Shown here in pieces: positions 60,831 through 64,000 of a DNA stretch of 64,000 nucleotides. Positions within the stretch are counted from its first letter, which is position 1. Each line of letters begins with the position of its first letter. The notes beneath the pieces were generated by a model, which did no database searches, was not told the DNA's origin, and saw only the letters and a program-made list of their open reading frames with translations. Source of the stretch: Certhia americana (Eukaryota > Chordata > Aves > Passeriformes > Certhiidae). Position numbers and translations under genes: made by a program. The stretch is taken from assembly GCA_018697195.1 (NCBI GenBank), contig CM031879.1, forward strand, positions 44,850,513 to 44,914,512, written 5' to 3'.

Positions 60831-61165
60831 AATTCGCATTGGAGTTCCAGCCTGGCTAGTACAGGACAAAAATATCAGCACTGCCCTGGCCACCTGCCCA
60901 CCTGAGTGCATTGCCATGGCTGTTATCAAAATGTTCCAGGTACAGCAGAGAAGGATGATAAGCAGTAGAGCACTACAGCTGTGAGAGCAAAAAGCAGCCA
61001 CTAATGATCAGTGGCTGCTAATATGCAGTAAGACAAACAAGCCCTATGGCAGGCACAGAAGTTTGCCAATTAATAGCTATCAATCAGGATTCAATCTAGC
61101 ACATTGCAGTCAAATCTGTCATTATCTCTAACCTTGTAAACCACATGTTGGGTGCCAGAAAGGAC
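60831..61165 (-). mobile_element. Retroviral leader-like segment with primer-binding-site-like motif
   Basis: About 335 bp adjacent to LTR copy 2. The part at 61060-61165 is a diverged direct repeat of 59855-59966, next to LTR copy 1: both contain attcaatctagcaca, gtcattatctc and gggtgcca just before the LTR edge. In the element's sense this is LTR, then TGGCACCCAAC-like primer-binding site, then leader. No gag, pol or env coding sequence is present. Confidence 0.6.
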
Positions 61166-62296
61166 TGTTGTATCTTAACTTCAGCCAGTAACTAAGCCCC
61201 ACACAGCTGCTTGCTTACTCAGCAGGAATGAGGGGAGAGCATCAGAAGGGTAAAAGGGAGAAAACTCATGGGTTGAGATAAAGATAGTTTAACAGCTGAA
61301 GCAAAAGCCATGCATACAAGTGAAACAAAACACGGAATTCATTCTCCACTTCCCAATGGCAGGCACATGTTCAGCTATCCCCTGGAAAGCAGGGCTCCAT
61401 CACTCATAACAGTTACTTGGAAAGACAAATGCCGTGCCGCCTTCTTCCCTCTGATTTAAATGCTGTGCATGGTGCCATATGATAGGGGATATTTCTTTGG
61501 TCAGTGGGATCAGTTGTCCCAGCTGTGTTCCACTGGTTTTGGCTGGATCATAGTTGTTATTATGATGGCTGGTAGGGGGCTGTGTTCTGGATTTGTGCTG
61601 AATACAAGGTTAATAATACAATGATGTTTCTGTTGCTGCTGAGCCTACTGCTGCTGCCAAGGCCTTTTTTGCTTTTCTTGCTGTCACCCTGAAAGGAGGC
61701 TAAGACTACATGGCAGGCTGGGAGGAGGCACAGTCAGGACAGGTGACCCCAGCTGACCAAAGGGACATTCCAGACCTTATCACTCATGCTCAGCATATAT
61801 CTTGTGGGGAAGAAGGAGGAAGGGAGGGGATGTTTGCAATTATGGCACTTGTCTTCCCAAGTCACTACTACATGTGATGGGGCCCTGCTCTCCTGGAGAT
61901 GGAAGAGCACCTGCCTGCCCATGGGAAGCAGGTCCTTATTCTGTTTTGCCTGTGTGCATGGCTTTTTTGCTTTATCTCAACCCACAGGTTTTCTAGCTTT
62001 TACCCTTCTGATTCTCTCCCCCATCTTGCTGGTGGGGGAGTGGGCAAGCAGCTGCAGGGGTTTGGTGGCTGGCTGGAGTTAAATGACAACACCCCTCCCA
62101 ATGCCTTGTGTACCCCCAGCCTCCCCACTGGTGGAGTGAGGTGAGAAGCAGGAAAGCCCTTGGTGCAGTGCGAGTGCTGCTCATCAGTAACAGAAAGGTC
62201 CTTCTGTTATCAACAGTTTCCAGCACAAATCCAAAAGAGAGCTCCACATTAGCTGCTATGAAGAAAATTGCCTCTATCCCAGCCAAAACCAGCACA
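61166..62296 (-). mobile_element. Minus-strand LTR, copy 2, split by a nested plus-strand LTR
   Basis: The 3' part (in its sense) is 61166-61526 and reads tgttgtatcttaacttcagc to cagttgtcccagctgtgt. The sequence resumes at 62092 with cccctcccaatgccttgtgt and ends in cccagccaaaaccagcaca at 62296. Joined, the two parts follow the expected order of one bird LTR. The interruption is a second LTR of the same general type in opposite orientation. Confidence 0.75.
61527..62091 (+). mobile_element. Plus-strand solo LTR nested in a minus-strand LTR
   Basis: It starts near cactggttttggctggatca and continues through ggggctgtgttctggatttg, cccagctgaccaaagggaca, catgctcagcatatatcttg (TATA-like region), gtcttcccaagtcactacta, ctctcctggagatggaagag and tatctcaacccacaggtttt to the end gttaaatgacaaca. 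About 565 bp, the size of a full bird LTR. Boundaries are uncertain by a few bases and no clean target-site duplication was identified. Confidence 0.75.
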
Positions 62297-64000
62297 CCAT
62301 CTCTGACCCAAGTGACACCACCAATTCTAAATGCGGCATCTTTTCTCCAGGAATAGATGGTCACTGCTTGTCTTCCCTCTCTGACCAGAAAAAAAAAAAA
62401 AAAAAATTAACTGAGCCTGCATAGAGCAGGGCAATTGTTACTCAGAGAGCTAGAAAGTATTTGGCCTTGTGACGAACTATAAACAATTTTTGGAATGCCC
62501 CAGGTTGAGTGTTGTTCCTTTGTTTGTAAGGGCTGTCTGTCATTTTCCATTTATAGTACCTTTGTTAATATTCCTAAACGTATCCACCAATCAGCTCTAT
62601 TGCTTTTTCTTCTTTAAAGAAGCTTTGTCAAGCATGGCCCTTTTTGATTTAGGTCTTTATTTTACCATATTTGTAGGTTTTTCATGCTGTCATGATTGTT
62701 TTATTGGTAATGTACTTAGCCTAAAAAAGGAGTATCTAAAATTTGTTTTCTTGGGTCTCATGTTTGCTGGCAGTAGTATAGCTCTGCTCAGGCTCTGTGT
62801 GTGTGCCAGAGGCACATTGCTACTTCTTCCTATGTTGGTAAGGGAAAAGAAAATAAAGGCATCCTCAGTCCTGTACTCATGCCTCTGTTATCCCCTATTA
62901 CATTTACTTGCTTGGTTTTCTTCACCTTTCTCCCAGACTAGATGCCTTTTTCATCCTCTGATATTCTTTCTACCTCCATGATTCCTGCAATTTCTTCACC
63001 TTCTACTAGGACTCCAGTCTCCTCTCACTGCCTGTGCAAGGCTCCCAGCCCTGTGCTCCATTTGATCTTCCTGGCCTCTGAGCCCTGAGGCAAAGTGCAT
63101 GTTCCAGAACTGGGTGGTTTTGGTGTTCTGGTTGCTGTGGAGTGCAAGGAGATGGACTTGAAAACTGAGTCAGAGCAAAGTTATCACTAACAAAAGTTAT
63201 CACTGTCAGCTCTTCAGGGCCAGTATGGAAATTCTTCCCTTATTGATCACATAGGTGTGTCTGTAGGGAGGTGGGAGCTGCTATCTTTTACCAGCATGGG
63301 CACACTGCTACCAAAGGACATGCAGATTGCAGTTTGGGAACTGTCCTTACACTACAGATGAAGAAAGTTTCTTCCTGTCATTACTTGATGTTTCTTCTCT
63401 CTTTGAGGAGCTCCTTATGGAGGTTAATGGTTAGCAGGATCTGACCCATACCTGGGGAGTTAAGCAACCTAGAATAGAGGAATGTTTTCAGAGGAATGAA
63501 TAGGGTATAAATGCTTACTTCCCTTTTTTTTAATTGACAGCATGTAAGACAGTTGTATCTTTTTAAAAACTTTTTTTTTAATTTGCCTGGTTTAGGAAAA
63601 GTATTTCTTTAACCTGGGAAGAGACAAAGGGGAATTTTAAATTTTTTTTTTTAAAGCAACCTATTTGCTAGCTTAGAAGTGTGAGGGGAAAGGAATTGCC
63701 CTTTCTTGCCTGGCACGGCATTGGCTATCATGTGCTTCTGGGAAACCCTCCATCCCTAAAGGAGTCTAAGAGGTTTAGGAAGGAGACAAAATTCAGCAAA
63801 CTCACCTGCTATTCACTAATATATACTCAGTCTTAGGTACACGGGACAGCTTTGGACATCTTACACAGTAGTGCATTGTCAAAGCTCCAGAGTTTATAGG
63901 CACTTGTGTGGTGGTAGCACCAGTATGTATTTTTGCTTTGGTTTTGTTACATTCATATCAATTTGGCAGCATTTCTTCCTTTTTAGCAGAATGCTGTCTG

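Larger units (their letters stand above)
59492..64000 (+). other. UTP20: UTP20 intron 14, continuing beyond the window
   Basis: At least 4.5 kb. It holds the rearranged LTR element (59.8-62.3 kb) and a poly(A) run near 62,388-62,405. From 62.4 to 64.0 kb I see AT-rich unique sequence. A 170-codon hydrophobic open frame at 62469-62981 has no recognised family. The last bases contain a possible acceptor (ctttttagcag), but what follows does not match UTP20. Confidence 0.65.

Noticed and set aside
62469..62981. 170-codon hydrophobic open frame in UTP20 intron 14
   Set aside because: T-rich sequence naturally yields Phe/Leu-rich peptides. There are no flanking splice sites in the UTP20 phase and no match to the UTP20 segment expected next (GNLFVLCQAVN).
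63975..64000. Possible UTP20 exon start after ctttttag at the right edge
   Set aside because: The bases after the AG do not encode the expected UTP20 continuation in the required phase.

Overview
The window looks like a 64 kb piece of a bird nuclear genome. CR1-type LINE fragments lie in reverse-complement orientation. Several degenerate LTRs have the sequence style I recognise from avian endogenous retroviruses. The genes are vertebrate multi-exon genes with short introns, and the gene order ANO4 - SLC5A8 - UTP20 is the conserved vertebrate order (human 12q23). I did not try to name the species. Identifications rest on recalled family sequences and hand-checked splice sites, because no database search was possible.

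Layout. Positions 1-686 are the end of the last ANO4 intron. Its terminal coding exon is at 687-878 (+), followed by a probable 3' UTR of about 3.3 kb to two AATAAA signals near 4,200. SLC5A8 is convergent with ANO4 on the minus strand. All 15 coding exons can be traced from the ATG at 32390 to the stop at 7730. They join with consistent phases into 605 codons, against about 610 residues in human. Its second intron needs a GC-AG donor. Its promoter side (32.4-33.2 kb) is a GC-rich island with a 24/34-bp composite minisatellite and a TATA-like box. From about 33.2 to 45.6 kb is intergenic DNA with two solo LTR-like elements, a T/G-rich tract and a (CCAAA)n array interrupted by an N gap. UTP20 starts at a CpG-rich promoter with its ATG at 46415 (+). 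Its first 14 coding exons, about 558 codons (roughly a fifth of the protein), are present. Intron 14 runs off the right edge and holds a rearranged, nested LTR element (59.8-62.3 kb).

The three genes are not one pathway. ANO4 encodes a TMEM16-family membrane protein, SLC5A8 a sodium-coupled monocarboxylate transporter (SMCT1), and UTP20 a nucleolar HEAT-repeat protein of the small-subunit processome. They are together because of ancient vertebrate synteny.

The most interesting items are: a 348-bp exon-like open segment in UTP20 intron 5, with good splice sites and exactly the phase needed to be spliced in; a 183-bp exon-like open segment on the minus strand in SLC5A8 intron 1; the GC-AG intron; the promoter minisatellite; a changed SLC5A8 C-terminal PDZ-ligand motif; and the nested inverted LTR structure. 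I found no evidence for a wholly new multi-gene system.
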